From Acidobacteriota bacterium (GTDB taxonomy: Bacteria > Acidobacteriota > Terriglobia > Terriglobales > SCQP01): a DNA stretch of 64,000 bases. Below the pieces are notes generated by a model that had not been told where the DNA came from, did not search any database, and saw only the letters and a program-made list of their open reading frames with translations. Of the stretch, positions 42,476 to 52,145 are shown piece by piece. Each line of letters begins with the position of its first letter. Position 1 is the first letter of the stretch. The stretch is taken from the NCBI GenBank assembly GCA_004299485.1, contig SCQP01000001.1, positions 524,992 to 588,991 on the forward strand, written 5' to 3'. The translations under genes and the position numbers were made by a program.

Positions 42476-43890
42476 GCGCCTCCGGTCAGCATCTTGAGGT
42501 AGCGGTAGTAGAACTCGACCCCCTTGTTGAACGCCGGAATGGGCAGGTCTTCGTTGCGGCCGTGGGCGCGATCATTATCTTCGTCGAGTTGAATGCCACA
42601 CAGGCCGTAGGTAGGCATGCCGGCAGCCACGGTGCGCTTGCCGTCGGTAGCGTAGGACTCCATGACCGGGACCACGGGGATGTTGTTCCACATGGCGGCG
42701 GTGAGCTGCTCGAGCGGGCGCATGATTTCCGGATCGAGCTGCACGGGAGGGTTCGATACGGCGGTGGGCGCCTGGTTCTGGAGACTGCCGTTGCTGTTGA
42801 CGTAGCGGATCGTAACGCTGGGATCGGCAACCAGGCGAATGAGCGTTTGCTGGACCTGGCGCGCGGAGGTGCCGGGAAGGATGCGGCAGTTGACGGTGGC
42901 TTCGGCGTTTTGCGGCAAGGCGTTATTGGCATCGCCGGCGTTGAGGCGGGTGGCTACGCAGGTGGTGTGCAGCACGGCGTTCAGTTCGGGAATCTGTTCG
43001 AGATCATGGATCGCTGCGGCCGGAGGGTGCTTGGCCAGCATGGCCTTCTCATCGCGGGCACGTTGGCCCTGATCCAGTTTGGAGCGCGCGGCAAAGTAGC
43101 CCCGCGTCACCGCATTCAACTCCACCGGAAACTGGTAGTGCTGCAAGCGCCCGAGAGCGCGCGCCAGGTCATAAATGATGTTGTGGCCGGTGGGCAGCGA
43201 GCTGTGGCCGCCGGGACTGGTGAGCGACAACTCAAAGTCGGCGTAAAGTTTTTCGGCAGCTTCCACGTTCATGAACACCGGCTTGCCGTGGAAAGCATCC
43301 ACGCCGCCGGCATCGGCGTTGAGCACAAAGGCGGCCTGGATCAGGGGGCGCTGGTGCTGCAACAGGTAATCGACGCCATTGTCGCCGCCGCCTTCTTCGG
43401 CTGCCGTCAGCGCGAGGATGATATCGCGATTGGGGTGGTAACCCTGCCGCTTCATGGCAATCAGCGAGGCGGCGAAGATGGCATCGCCATCTTTCATATC
43501 CTGCACGCCGCGGCCGTAATAGGTGTTGTTCCGGACGGTGAAATGGAAGGGGTCGGTACCCCAATCCTGAGGCCGCGCCTGCACTACATCCAAGTGCCCA
43601 ATGAGCAAGATCGGCGGCTTGACGCCCGTGCCCCGCAGGCGCACGACGAGATTCATCTTGTTGGGATTGGCGCCCACCAGATGTATGTCTGCAGGCGGAA
43701 AACCTGCGGCCAGAAAGCGCTGCTGCATGACGCGCGCCGCGGCAGTGGTGCCGTGGGCATCGGTGGTATTGATATTGACCAACTGCTGCAGCATCGCGCG
43801 CGCCAGCGGCGCCGGCGCCTGCGCCGCCGCGGCGGCAACGGCAAACAGTGCGGTTAGGAGCAGGCAGAGGGAGGGTTTCGGGCGCGGCAT
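42472..43890 (-). CDS. secreted M20 family metallopeptidase
   Basis: This 472-residue enzyme has a signal peptide (LCLLLTALFAVAAAAAQ). Metal ligands of the M20 fold are visible: LIGHLDVVQ, GRGVQDMKDGD and ALTAAEEGGGDNG with the catalytic and ligand glutamates. The dimerisation domain contains LTSPGGHSSLPTGHN. It is a carboxypeptidase or dipeptidase acting in the periplasm, probably on peptides also attacked by the coupled M61 enzyme. Confidence 0.92.
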   Translation of the reverse strand: MPRPKPSLCLLLTALFAVAAAAAQAPAPLARAMLQQLVNINTTDAHGTTAAARVMQQRFLAAGFPPADIHLVGANPNKMNLVVRLRGTGVKPPILLIGHLDVVQARPQDWGTDPFHFTVRNNTYYGRGVQDMKDGDAIFAASLIAMKRQGYHPNRDIILALTAAEEGGGDNGVDYLLQHQRPLIQAAFVLNADAGGVDAFHGKPVFMNVEAAEKLYADFELSLTSPGGHSSLPTGHNIIYDLARALGRLQHYQFPVELNAVTRGYFAARSKLDQGQRARDEKAMLAKHPPAAAIHDLEQIPELNAVLHTTCVATRLNAGDANNALPQNAEATVNCRILPGTSARQVQQTLIRLVADPSVTIRYVNSNGSLQNQAPTAVSNPPVQLDPEIMRPLEQLTAAMWNNIPVVPVMESYATDGKRTVAAGMPTYGLCGIQLDEDNDRAHGRNEDLPIPAFNKGVEFYYRYLKMLTGGA

Positions 43891-43972
43891 GGCGCGAGAA
43901 TACCACGTTTGGTGGTATTCCCAAGTTGAAACTGGGGGCCGAAGTTTTCTGCGCGGAAGGACAGTGTCACGG

Positions 43973-44083
43973 GTGGCTCGCCACTTTTTGCCCTGGTCGC
44001 TCCCGTTGGTCGCTCGGAGTGCGGGTTTCGATTTCCGGCAGGGTCCGCCCGCTGGCGCTCAGGGCTCCTCCAAGCTGCCGCCA
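43973..44083 (+). repeat. 111-bp dispersed repeat, copy 2
   Basis: It differs at 3 positions from 31860-31970 and has the same orientation. It lies entirely in the 313-nt spacer between the methyltransferase and M20 genes, which holds no gene. Confidence 0.9.
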
Positions 44084-44161
44084 ACGGAGGCGGCATCTAG
44101 CGATATATCCTCGCTTGGGGTTTTGTAAAGAGAGCGAGGACGCCGTTCACTCTATCCCGCC

Positions 44162-44193
44162 AGGGCAGGTGCGAAGCGCTTTGCGCCTGCCCT
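44162..44193 (-). terminator. hairpin after the methyltransferase gene
   Basis: An 8-bp stem AGGGCAGG/CCTGCCCT continues inward through GCGAA/TTTGC to a GCGC loop. It lies 11 nt past the methyltransferase stop. No T-run follows on the minus strand, so termination is only likely. Confidence 0.4.
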
Positions 44194-44203
44194 TTCCTCC
44201 CTT

Positions 44204-44884
44204 TTATTTAATGGCAATAACTTCGCGAAGATTGTCGCGCGCGAGGAAGAACTTGACAGAGCGGTAGCCGTGGAAAAGATTCTCCACGTGGCGGTTGTTG
44301 AAGATGCGCTGCAGGCGATGCGGCGCGCCCGGACGTAATTCAAGCGTATCGCTGCTGTGGATGTGGTAGCGCAGGAAGGGGGAGTCGGCGCCTGTGTCGC
44401 GCGTGTGGAAGTAAGCGAGGACGGTGCCGCCGGGCCGGAGGATGGTGGTCAAGCGCTGCAGCAGGGGCTTGACGAGCGGCTCGGGCATGTAGTCGACTAA
44501 GTCCCATAGCAGCACGGCATCGAAATGCTCGGCAGCGAATTGCAGATTTTCGAGCAGCCAGTGAGCGGCGTCGAACACCGTTCCCGTCTCGGTTGCCACC
44601 TGATAGCGCGGTTCGGCAGAGTCGAGCAGCAAATCGTCGCTGTAGACGTTGTGGTCGTGTTCGGTGAAATAGGTGAGATTGGCGCTGGAAGTGCAGCCGA
44701 GATCGAGGACGCGGCGGCCCTGCGCCTTATCCCAGCCATTGAGAAACTCCCGCAGACCATTGCTATGGCGCAGCGCACCCTGGACCGCAGCCGTGTGGGC
44801 CGCCACCTGAGAGGGCGCCGGGGGCCGAGGCGTGACGAAACCGACGGCATCAAACTGAAAGAGGCTGCGGACTTTTTCCAGCAT
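44204..44884 (-). CDS. class I SAM-dependent methyltransferase
   Basis: This 226-residue protein has the SAM-binding motif I VLDLGCTSSANLTYF (GxG replaced by GCTSS), an acidic motif II (VYSDDLLLD), and FDAVLLWDLVDYM at motif IV. The substrate is not predictable. It starts 3 nt after the bactofilin gene, so they are co-transcribed, which may hint at a role at the cell envelope. Confidence 0.82.
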   Translation of the reverse strand: MLEKVRSLFQFDAVGFVTPRPPAPSQVAAHTAAVQGALRHSNGLREFLNGWDKAQGRRVLDLGCTSSANLTYFTEHDHNVYSDDLLLDSAEPRYQVATETGTVFDAAHWLLENLQFAAEHFDAVLLWDLVDYMPEPLVKPLLQRLTTILRPGGTVLAYFHTRDTGADSPFLRYHIHSSDTLELRPGAPHRLQRIFNNRHVENLFHGYRSVKFFLARDNLREVIAIK

Positions 44885-44887
44885 GTT

Positions 44888-45361
44888 TCAAACGCGTCGA
44901 TCTAAAAGGCGCCCTTGCTGTGGGCCGCCGCTGGGGGCAGCCGTGGCCGCCGCAGAAATCGGAGCCGAGTAAGCGGGCTCTTCGGCCGCTGGCGCCGGAG
45001 CCAAGGTGGTGGCGCTGCCGCCCACGCAAATATCAACCCGGCCTTGAATAAAGGCGCCATCCTGGATCGAGATGCGGGCCATGGCCATATCGCCCAGCAC
45101 CGAACCGCTGCGGCCCACTTCGATGCGATCCTGCGCCTTGGCGTTCCCCTTGACCTTGCCGTGCACGACTAGTTCTCGCGCCAGCACATCGGCATTGACA
45201 GTGCCATTGGGGCCGATGGTCACAATTTGGTTGGGTAACTGAATCGTTCCCTCCACCTCTCCATCTATGTAGATGTCTTCCGTGCCGGTGATGTCGCCTT
45301 TGAAGTGAAACGACTTACCAAGATGGGAGCTTTCCGGACGAGTTGGATTACTGGTTTCCAC
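44888..45361 (-). CDS. bactofilin
   Basis: This 157-residue cytoskeletal protein polymerises through a beta-helix core: SFHFKGDITGTEDIYIDGEVEGTI and then repeating short strands ending ARISIQDGAFIQGRVDIC. The N-terminus (METSNPTRPESS) and the Ala/Pro-rich C-terminus are disordered, as usual. Bactofilins scaffold cell-shape and envelope enzymes. The partner gene downstream is a methyltransferase rather than an M23 peptidase. Confidence 0.92.
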   Translation of the reverse strand: METSNPTRPESSHLGKSFHFKGDITGTEDIYIDGEVEGTIQLPNQIVTIGPNGTVNADVLARELVVHGKVKGNAKAQDRIEVGRSGSVLGDMAMARISIQDGAFIQGRVDICVGGSATTLAPAPAAEEPAYSAPISAAATAAPSGGPQQGRLLDRRV

Positions 45362-45442
45362 AGTGGTCTCCTAGTGCTGGGCGGTTGAGGCAGAGCGCCT
45401 TGCCGCCCCCTATTCTACTCAAGCTGCAGCGGATGCGCTAGC

Positions 45443-47086
45443 GTGGTGGTATTTCGTCATGCCCCGGAACTGACCACCGCAGGACGCCTGTGGGAGGAAT
45501 GCCGTAGGGCGGCCGGCGCGGGGTCAGGATTTGACTTATTGCTAGCGGCAGCCCGGCTGGAGTGCGGCTGCGCCGATCTCCGGGGGGCAAGCAGCACTCC
45601 GGCCTTGCTGCAGCTCTCGCTGCAGGCCGCCCGATTCTATCTGCGATTGGCGCCAAAGCCGGAGCCGGCCGCTTGGGAAGAGGCGGTGAACAGCCTGCCG
45701 CCCCGGTCGACCGTGGTACGTCTGGCGACACTGGAGGGTCTCCGCTTCTATGCGCTCGATCCGGCCAGTTACACCATCGCGGCATGGCAGTGGCTGAGCG
45801 AGCAAACGGCGGGGGCCAGCGCCTGGGTGGTGGGATTGCGCTCCATGGGTAGCGTGCTGGCGCCGGTCGTGGCGGCGGCGCTGGCCGATCGAGGCTGCTC
45901 GATCCGGCTTTTGACACTGCGGCCGGTGGGCGCGCCCGAGCAGCGGCAGATACGGCTGGAGCCGGTTATGCAGCAACAATTCGCGCGCTGGCCGGGTACG
46001 TTTCTGATTGTGGACGAAGGTCCGGGCCTGAGCGGTTCGAGCTTTGGGGGAACCGTGGCTGCGCTGCGACGGCTGGGGATTCCGCAAGCACGGATCGTGT
46101 TGTTGCCCTCATGGTCGCCCACACCGGAGGCGCTGGGCAATGCATACGCGGCGCAGCACTGGGAACGTTGGCGCGCCTATCCGGCGCCCGCGCTGCCCGC
46201 GCCCGGACCGGATGCGGTGGATCTCAGCGGTGGACTTTGGCGGCAACGGATGGGAATCCATCGCAGCGTTCCGGTTTGGCCCACGCACGAACGGAGGAAG
46301 CTTTTGTGCGGGCGAGGGCGGATTCTGGTCAAATTTGGCGGATTGGGCCGTTACGGCTGCGCCACCCAGGTGCGGGCGCAGGAGCTGGCGCGGGCAGGCT
46401 GGGGTCCGGAATTGGCCGGCGGCGACCTCGATCCGTGCTGGGTCAGTTACCGCCGCATGCGCGCCGCGGCGGTGACGCAGCCGGGGATGGCGTGGTGCCG
46501 GTTCGCCGGGCGCTATCTTGCCTGGGTCGCCTCGACGTACCGGATCGGAGTGTCCGCGGCTCCCTCGGTTGAGCTGCAGGAAATGCTTACGGCCAATCTC
46601 GGCAAGCCGGTGGACGCCCCGGAGGGTCCGGTGGTGGCGCTGGACGGACGGATGCTGGCGTGCGAATGGGGGGAAACCGCCCAGGGATTCGTTAAATTCG
46701 ATGGCACCGACCATGGCGATGATCCGTTTTTCCCCGGACCGGCGGATATCGCCTGGGATCTCGCTGCGGTCGACGTAGAATTTGGGCCTACACGCGGGCG
46801 CGCCGTGATCGAAACCTATCGTCGTGTCAGTGGAGAAACATTACGCGCGCTGGTTCCGCGGCTGCGCTGGCATCGGCTGGCCTATCTCGCCTTTCGAATG
46901 GCATACTGTCGCCTGGCCGCGACGCAAACTCCGGCGCCGGACAGTGCGCGCTTTGCCCGGTTGGCGGAGGGCTACACGAGGCTGACTTTTTGCCCTGGTC
47001 GCTCCCGTTGGTCGCTCGGATCACCGAGAGTGATCGACAGCGACCGCTCATCTGGCAAGCCGCTACCGGCTGATCGCACCGGCTGA
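45443..47086 (+). CDS. phosphoribosyltransferase-like / kinase-like fusion protein
   Basis: This is a 547-residue two-part protein. Residues about 120-260 resemble a type I PRTase: VVGLRSMGSVLAPVVAAAL and the PRPP loop VDEGPGLSGSSFGGTVAAL. Residues about 285-510 resemble an aminoglycoside-phosphotransferase/choline-kinase fold: ILVKFGGLGRYG, then TDHGDDPFFPGPADIAWDLA with acidic metal-binding residues, and LAYLAFRMAYCRLA. No combined function is known to me. Residues 515-526 derive from a 36-nt piece of the 111-bp repeat (CPGRSRWSLG), so the natural C-terminus has probably been replaced. Confidence 0.6.
   Translation: MVVFRHAPELTTAGRLWEECRRAAGAGSGFDLLLAAARLECGCADLRGASSTPALLQLSLQAARFYLRLAPKPEPAAWEEAVNSLPPRSTVVRLATLEGLRFYALDPASYTIAAWQWLSEQTAGASAWVVGLRSMGSVLAPVVAAALADRGCSIRLLTLRPVGAPEQRQIRLEPVMQQQFARWPGTFLIVDEGPGLSGSSFGGTVAALRRLGIPQARIVLLPSWSPTPEALGNAYAAQHWERWRAYPAPALPAPGPDAVDLSGGLWRQRMGIHRSVPVWPTHERRKLLCGRGRILVKFGGLGRYGCATQVRAQELARAGWGPELAGGDLDPCWVSYRRMRAAAVTQPGMAWCRFAGRYLAWVASTYRIGVSAAPSVELQEMLTANLGKPVDAPEGPVVALDGRMLACEWGETAQGFVKFDGTDHGDDPFFPGPADIAWDLAAVDVEFGPTRGRAVIETYRRVSGETLRALVPRLRWHRLAYLAFRMAYCRLAATQTPAPDSARFARLAEGYTRLTFCPGRSRWSLGSPRVIDSDRSSGKPLPADRTG
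46985..47020 (+). repeat. 111-bp repeat, 36-nt partial copy 3
   Basis: ACTTTTTGCCCTGGTCGCTC and the next 16 nt equal positions 43983-44018 of copy 2. It is inside the 3' end of the PRTase-kinase gene. Confidence 0.88.
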
Positions 47087-47099
47087 CTGCAAACGCAAC

Positions 47100-47924
47100 T
47101 TACTTGGGATCGCCGAGGGTGATGATGGCCGCGCCGGGCGGGGGGATGAGCTGGAAGGTATTGGGGGCGGTGAAAGGGCGGTTGAGCACAATCGCCGACG
47201 GGATGAGCTGCAGTTGCAGCGTGTAGCCCTCCACGGGGCGTTCGATCACGACTTTGGTAGGGATGGGGAGATTGTTGCGGACGGTATAGTCGCTGTAAGT
47301 AGCACGGGTGAAATGGATGCCATCGCCGTCGTAGATTTCCTGGCCGTGGGGCAGCAGATCGTAACGGCTGAAGGTGATGCGGCGCACAAGGCGCTGCTGA
47401 TGACCGCTCCGATCGGCAAGCACCAGCACCTCATACGTCGTGGGCGGAGCGCCGGGGTCGAGCGCCACGTCATCGCCGGGCACGATGGCGTTAGTCAGCA
47501 GCGCGTTGAGAATGACCTGGGGCCGCATTTTTTCCCAGGGGTTGCTGGCCTTCGCCGGAATTACATCATTCAGTCCCACAAAAAACTGGTTGCGGGTGGG
47601 CAGGCTCAATTCAAAATGCTGGCCGCTGGAGGCCATGTCGAACAGTTTGCCCAGCAGGGTGAAGGTGCCCCAAAGGCGGATGTCGGCGGGCTTGCGGATC
47701 AGCAGAAAGGCGGTGATCTTGGGGTATTTGTGCTTGCCCGTCCGGGCGGAAAGGTTCAGCTTCAGCGACATGGTCTGAATCGCCTGAGCGTTGGCGTTGA
47801 AGCTGGAGACGAGCTCGGGAAGGGTTGCGGAACGCAGCGGCGCCGAGGGCGGCAGCGGCTTGGGACGCCGGCCGCAGGCGGCGGCAAGCAGAGCCAGGAG
47901 CAGCAGAGGCGCGACTCGCCCCAT
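47100..47924 (-). CDS. outer-membrane lipoprotein (LolA/LolB-like, DUF4292 type)
   Basis: This 274-residue protein has a lipoprotein signal ending in the lipobox LLAAAC, with Cys at residue about 17. The mature part fits the lipoprotein-carrier-like beta fold: LPELVSSFNANAQAIQTMSL, KHKYPKITAFLLIRKPADIRLW, FVGLNDVIPA. The role is probably in envelope biogenesis and is not established. The ATG at 47924 was chosen to begin at the signal peptide. It follows rplQ on the same strand after 53 nt. Confidence 0.75.
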   Translation of the reverse strand: MGRVAPLLLLALLAAACGRRPKPLPPSAPLRSATLPELVSSFNANAQAIQTMSLKLNLSARTGKHKYPKITAFLLIRKPADIRLWGTFTLLGKLFDMASSGQHFELSLPTRNQFFVGLNDVIPAKASNPWEKMRPQVILNALLTNAIVPGDDVALDPGAPPTTYEVLVLADRSGHQQRLVRRITFSRYDLLPHGQEIYDGDGIHFTRATYSDYTVRNNLPIPTKVVIERPVEGYTLQLQLIPSAIVLNRPFTAPNTFQLIPPPGAAIITLGDPK

Positions 47925-47977
47925 GATCCTTAGGTCTCGATTGGGGCAGAGCGAGGGCAATGGACTCTACGCTAAAG

Positions 47978-48448
47978 CTATTCCTCTTTTTGATCCTTCT
48001 TTTCGCCCATCTCCTCCGAGGCCTTCTTCTGCGCCTCGGCTTTGCGTTCGAGGAGTTCAGAGCGGCGCTTGCGCTTGGCGGCCTGCATGCCTTCACTGCC
48101 CAGAAATTCGATGTAGGCAAGCGAGGCATTATCGCCATGGCGGAAGCCGGTCTTCACAATGCGGGTGTAGCCGCCGGCGCGGTCACCGAAACGGGCGGCC
48201 AACTGATCGAACAGCTTGTGCACGGCTTGGGCGTCGAGCAAATAGCTGGCGGCCTGGCGGCGCGCATGCAACGAGCCGCGCTTGCCGAGGGTGACCATGC
48301 GCTCGGCGAGCGGGCGGATGGCTTTGGCCTTGGGCACGGTGGTCGAGATGCGCTCCTCGAGCACCAGCGAGGTCACGAGATTGCGCAACAGGGCACGGCG
48401 GTGCGAAGTGTTGCGGCCCAGTTTTTTTCCGGCGTTCAAATGTCGCAT
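47978..48448 (-). CDS. rplQ: 50S ribosomal protein L17
   Basis: This 156-residue protein ends the alpha operon. The core is typical: MRHLNAGKKLGRNTSHRRAL, LRNLVTSLVLEERISTTVPKAK, VTLGKRGSLHARRQA. A charged C-terminal tail of roughly 35 residues (KRKRRSELLERKAEAQKKAS) extends past the usual length of about 120. It follows rpoA by 11 nt. Confidence 0.96.
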   Translation of the reverse strand: MRHLNAGKKLGRNTSHRRALLRNLVTSLVLEERISTTVPKAKAIRPLAERMVTLGKRGSLHARRQAASYLLDAQAVHKLFDQLAARFGDRAGGYTRIVKTGFRHGDNASLAYIEFLGSEGMQAAKRKRRSELLERKAEAQKKASEEMGEKKDQKEE

Positions 48449-48459
48449 GGGAAGTTCCG

Positions 48460-49464
48460 TTACTCGCTTTCGCCGCTGTCGGCGGCGCCGGCGACGGCAT
48501 TGCCCTGATCATCAATACGCATGCCCAGCGACAGGCCCATCTGGGCGAGAATTTCCTTGATTTCGTTGAGCGATTTGCGGCCGAAGTTTTTGGTCTTCAG
48601 CATTTCCGGCTCGCTCTTCTGGATCAGCTCGCCGATGGTCTGGATATTGGCGTTCTTGAGGCAGTTATAGCTGCGCACGCTCAGTTCGAGCTCTTCGACC
48701 GAGCGGTTCAGGTTCTCATTGCGCAACTGCAGTTGCCGGCCTTCCTGGAACTCGCCGCCCTCGGGCACCTCCTCGAAGTTGACGAAGATACTCATGTGAT
48801 CCTTGAGCAGCTTGGCGGCGAGGCCGACAGCGTCGGTGGGACTGACGGCGGCATTGGTCCAGACTTCCAGCACGAGGCGGTCATAATCGGTGGTCTGGCC
48901 GAGGCGGGCGGCGTCGACGGCGTAGTTCACCTTGCGCACGGGCGAGTGAACGCTGTCGATGGGAATGAAGCCCACGGCCAGGTCGTCGTCGAAATTGCGA
49001 TCGGCGGAGACGTAGCCGCGACCGACTTTGAGGCGCAGGTCCATGTCGAGGTTGCCGCCCTCACTCAGCGTGGCGATGTGGATGTTCTTGTCCAGCACCT
49101 CGACATCGCCGTCGGTTTCCAGCATGCCACTGGTGACTTCGCCGGGCTTGTCGGCCTTGAGGTAGATGTGCTTGGGGCCATCGACCGCCATGCGGAAGGG
49201 GATCTGCTTGAGGTTCAGGATGATATCCGTGGCGTCTTCCACGACGCCTGGAATCGACTGAAACTCATGCAGCACGCCTTCGATGCGCACCGCGGTGATG
49301 GCGCCGCCTTCGATGGAGGACAGCAGTACGCGACGCAGGGCGTTGCCAATGGTATTGCCGAAGCCGCGTTCAAACGGCTGGGCAGTGAACTTGCCATAGC
49401 GTTCAGTGAGCGAATCCGGATCCACGGCAAGGCGCTTCGGTTTCTGAAAACCCTTCCAGAGCAT
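48460..49464 (-). CDS. rpoA: RNA polymerase alpha subunit
   Basis: This 334-residue subunit nucleates RNA polymerase assembly. The N-terminal domain shows [20 protein letters not shown] and [19 protein letters not shown]. The C-terminal domain shows [20 protein letters not shown] and [23 protein letters not shown] sequence that contacts UP elements. The start MLWKGF at 49464 was chosen because GAGGAG stands 9 nt upstream; an in-frame ATG at 49497 would add 11 residues. Confidence 0.97.
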   Translation of the reverse strand: MLWKGFQKPKRLAVDPDSLTERYGKFTAQPFERGFGNTIGNALRRVLLSSIEGGAITAVRIEGVLHEFQSIPGVVEDATDIILNLKQIPFRMAVDGPKHIYLKADKPGEVTSGMLETDGDVEVLDKNIHIATLSEGGNLDMDLRLKVGRGYVSADRNFDDDLAVGFIPIDSVHSPVRKVNYAVDAARLGQTTDYDRLVLEVWTNAAVSPTDAVGLAAKLLKDHMSIFVNFEEVPEGGEFQEGRQLQLRNENLNRSVEELELSVRSYNCLKNANIQTIGELIQKSEPEMLKTKNFGRKSLNEIKEILAQMGLSLGMRIDDQGNAVAGAADSGESE

Positions 49465-49508
49465 GCTGTGTTTCTCCTCTGCGGTCGCAACGGGCATATG
49501 GGAATCCT

Positions 49509-50138
49509 TTACTTGCTGTAGAGCTCGACGATCATCTGCTCCTGCAGGGGCAGGCTGAGGTCGGCGCGCTGAGGCAGGCTGACGAGCCGGCCGGACATTT
49601 GTTCGCGGTTCAGCTCCAGCCAGGGAGCGAGCGTTCCGTGGCCCTGGAACTCCAGAGCGCTCAGAATGGAGGTGGACTGGCGGCTCTTTTCGCGCACGGC
49701 AATGGTGTCGCCGGGCTTGAGCTGGAAGCTGGGGATGGTGACTTTCTTGCCATTGACGAGGATGTGGCCGTGGCGCACAAGCTGGCGCGCCTGGGCGCGG
49801 GAAGTGGCGAAGCCGAGGCGGTGGGTGACAGCGTCGAGACGCAGCTCGAGCTGGCGCAGCAACAGCTCGCCGGTGACGCCGGGCTGGCGGCTGGCGCGCT
49901 CGAAGTAGCCGCGGAACTGGCGCTCGAGCACGCCGTAGATGCGGCGCGCCTTCTGCTTTTCGCGCAACTGCAGGCCATAGCCGACGATCTTGGGGCGGCG
50001 GGCGGCGCCGTGCTGGCCGGGCGGGGTGTTGCGCTTTTCGATGGCGCACTTGCTGGAGAAGCAGCGCTCGCCCTTGAGGAACAATTTCATGCCCTCACGG
50101 CGGCAGAGGCGGCAAACGGGACCGGTATAACGAGCCAT
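49509..50138 (-). CDS. rpsD: 30S ribosomal protein S4
   Basis: This 209-residue primary 16S-binding protein is of the zinc-type: [12 protein letters not shown], then [11 protein letters not shown], give a four-Cys N-terminal site. The S4 domain is [20 protein letters not shown] followed by [18 protein letters not shown]. It lies between rpsK and rpoA in the alpha operon. Confidence 0.97.
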   Translation of the reverse strand: MARYTGPVCRLCRREGMKLFLKGERCFSSKCAIEKRNTPPGQHGAARRPKIVGYGLQLREKQKARRIYGVLERQFRGYFERASRQPGVTGELLLRQLELRLDAVTHRLGFATSRAQARQLVRHGHILVNGKKVTIPSFQLKPGDTIAVREKSRQSTSILSALEFQGHGTLAPWLELNREQMSGRLVSLPQRADLSLPLQEQMIVELYSK

Positions 50139-50155
50139 AGAATCCTTATCGTGCC

Positions 50156-50587
50156 TTACACCCGGCGCCGCTTGGCGGGGCGGCAGCCGTTGTGGGGAAT
50201 GGGGGTGACATCCTTAATGGAACGGACTTCGAGGCCAGCGGTGGCGAGGGAGCGTATCGCAGTTTCACGTCCGGAGCCGGGGCCGACGACGCGCACTTCC
50301 ACGCTGCGCACGCCGTGTTCGCGCGCGCCGGTGGCAGCGCGCAAAGCGGCCTGACCGGCGGCAAAGGGCGTGCCCTTGCGCGAACCGCGGAAGCCGAGCG
50401 AGCCCGCGCTCGACCAGCTCAGCACCTTGCCGTCCGGGCCGGCAATGGTGACCAGGGTGTTGTTGAAGGTGGCCTGGATGTGCGCGACGCCGCTGGGCAC
50501 ATTTTTCTTTTCGCGCTTCTTGAACGATTTTTTCTTGCCGACGGGCTTGGTTTTCGCGGCCGCGGCCTTGGGAGTTGCTTTTGCCAT
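50156..50587 (-). CDS. rpsK: 30S ribosomal protein S11
   Basis: This 143-residue platform protein has the conserved core [40 protein letters not shown] and [18 protein letters not shown], and ends [13 protein letters not shown]. The N-terminal [19 protein letters not shown] is a longer than usual basic extension. It follows rpsM by 11 nt. Confidence 0.97.
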   Translation of the reverse strand: MAKATPKAAAAKTKPVGKKKSFKKREKKNVPSGVAHIQATFNNTLVTIAGPDGKVLSWSSAGSLGFRGSRKGTPFAAGQAALRAATGAREHGVRSVEVRVVGPGSGRETAIRSLATAGLEVRSIKDVTPIPHNGCRPAKRRRV

Positions 50588-50598
50588 GAGGTTCGATC

Positions 50599-50985
50599 CT
50601 AGGTTTTCGCCGTCGCCTTCTTCTTGGACGCGACCGTGCCGCGGCGCGGACCCTTGCGGGTACGGGCGTTGGTATGGGTGCGCTGACCGCGGGTGGGCAG
50701 GCTGCGCCGGTGCCGCAGGCCGCGGTAAGAGCCGATTTCGATGAGGCGCTTGACGTTCATGGAGATGGTCTTGCGCAGATCGCCCTCGACGTTGCCCTCG
50801 GCTTCAATCACCTGGCGGATACGGTTGACGTCGTCCTCGTTGAGGGATTCCATTTTCGCGCCGGGATCGACATGAGCCTGGGCCAGAATCTTCAGAGCGC
50901 GGGCGCGGCCGATGCCGTAGATATGGGTAAGGGCGATCTCGGCGCGCTTGCGCGGCGGCAGATCGACTCCGGAAATACGTGCCAT
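50599..50985 (-). CDS. rpsM: 30S ribosomal protein S13
   Basis: This 128-residue head protein contacts the P-site tRNA. Visible features: [33 protein letters not shown], and the basic C-terminus [20 protein letters not shown]. First r-protein gene of the alpha part after rpmJ. Confidence 0.97.
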   Translation of the reverse strand: MARISGVDLPPRKRAEIALTHIYGIGRARALKILAQAHVDPGAKMESLNEDDVNRIRQVIEAEGNVEGDLRKTISMNVKRLIEIGSYRGLRHRRSLPTRGQRTHTNARTRKGPRRGTVASKKKATAKT

Positions 50986-51000
50986 AGTTCGCTGTTCTCC

Positions 51001-51114
51001 TCAGCCCTGGCGCTGCTTGTGCTTGGGGTTGACACATTGCACCCGCACCACGCCTTTGCGGTGCACGATGGTGCATTTGGTACAGATTTTCTTGACGGAC
51101 GCGCGTACTTTCAT
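51001..51114 (-). CDS. rpmJ: 50S ribosomal protein L36
   Basis: This 37-residue protein ([20 protein letters not shown] and 17 more) has the C-C-C-H zinc site of the zinc-binding L36 form: CTKC, then C and H in [13 protein letters not shown]. It lies between infA and rpsM as in the canonical cluster. Confidence 0.96.
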   Translation of the reverse strand: MKVRASVKKICTKCTIVHRKGVVRVQCVNPKHKQRQG

Positions 51115-51127
51115 TGGGTTCCTCTGA

Positions 51128-51346
51128 CTATTTGTAGCGGTAGGTGATGCGGCCCCGTTTGAGATCGTAAGGCGACAGCTCGATCTGGACGCGGTCGCCG
51201 GGCAGAATCTTGATGTAGTTCTTGCGAATCTTGCCACTGATGTGCGCCAGGACTTCCATCTTGTTTTCCAGCTCGACCTTGAACATGCCGTTGGGGAGCG
51301 GTTCCAGCACCGTACCCATCACTTCAATCGCGTCTTCTTTGCTCAT
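51128..51346 (-). CDS. infA: translation initiation factor IF-1
   Basis: This 72-residue OB-fold protein contains [20 protein letters not shown] and [20 protein letters not shown]. It binds the ribosomal A site during initiation. It is full length and follows map by 40 nt. Confidence 0.97.
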   Translation of the reverse strand: MSKEDAIEVMGTVLEPLPNGMFKVELENKMEVLAHISGKIRKNYIKILPGDRVQIELSPYDLKRGRITYRYK

Positions 51347-51386
51347 TCTCCTCGCTTGGCGCGCGCGAGCGCGCCTGTAAACGCTG

Positions 51387-52145
51387 CTAGGCCCCGGTTA
51401 AAACCCAGGGGCCGTTGTCGGTGACCGCTACCGTATGCTCGAAATGGGCCGAGGCCTCGCCGTCGGTGGTGACGGCGGTCCAGCCGTCGGCCAGCACTGC
51501 GACGCCGGGACCACCAAGATTGAACATGGGCTCGATGGCCAGCACCATACCGGGACGGAGCTTGGGGCCGGAGCCGGCCGAGCCAAAGTTTGGAACCTGC
51601 GGATCCTCGTGCAGGTGGGTGCCGATGCCGTGGCCGACGAACTCGCGCACGATGCCGAAGCCGGCAGCCTCGGCGTAGCTCTGCACGGCATGGGAAATAT
51701 CGCCCAGATGATTGCCGGCGCGTGCCTGCGCAATACCGGCCTGCAGGGCTTCTTCGGTGACCTGCAGCAGCTTACGGCGGGACGCCGGCACCGCTTCCGC
51801 CTCACCCACGATCACCGTCACCGCATGATCGGCGTAGTAGCCGTCGACCACCACGCCGCAGTCGAGCGAAACGATATCGCCGGGTTGCAGCAGGCGCTTG
51901 CGGCTGGGAATGCCATGAATGACCTGTTCGTTGACGGAGACGCAGAGTACGCAGGGATAGCCGTGATAGCCGCGGAATGCGGAGGTAGCGCCCAGCTCGC
52001 GCATGGCGGCATCGGCCGCTTCTTCGAGCTGCCAGGTGCTGGCGCCGGGGCGCACGAGCGCCTGCACGCGGTGCAAGACCTCGTGCAGGACCTGGCCTGA
52101 ACGGCGCATTTTTTCCAGCTCAGCCTGTGTGCGGCGTGCAATCAC
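51387..52145 (-). CDS. map: methionine aminopeptidase, type I
   Basis: This 252-residue enzyme removes N-terminal Met from new proteins. Metal ligands sit in [32 protein letters not shown] and [10 protein letters not shown], with the last Glu in the C-terminal HFEHTVAV. The GTG start overlaps the adk stop (GTGA). The secY-adk-map-infA order is the common one. Confidence 0.96.
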   Translation of the reverse strand: MIARRTQAELEKMRRSGQVLHEVLHRVQALVRPGASTWQLEEAADAAMRELGATSAFRGYHGYPCVLCVSVNEQVIHGIPSRKRLLQPGDIVSLDCGVVVDGYYADHAVTVIVGEAEAVPASRRKLLQVTEEALQAGIAQARAGNHLGDISHAVQSYAEAAGFGIVREFVGHGIGTHLHEDPQVPNFGSAGSGPKLRPGMVLAIEPMFNLGGPGVAVLADGWTAVTTDGEASAHFEHTVAVTDNGPWVLTGA

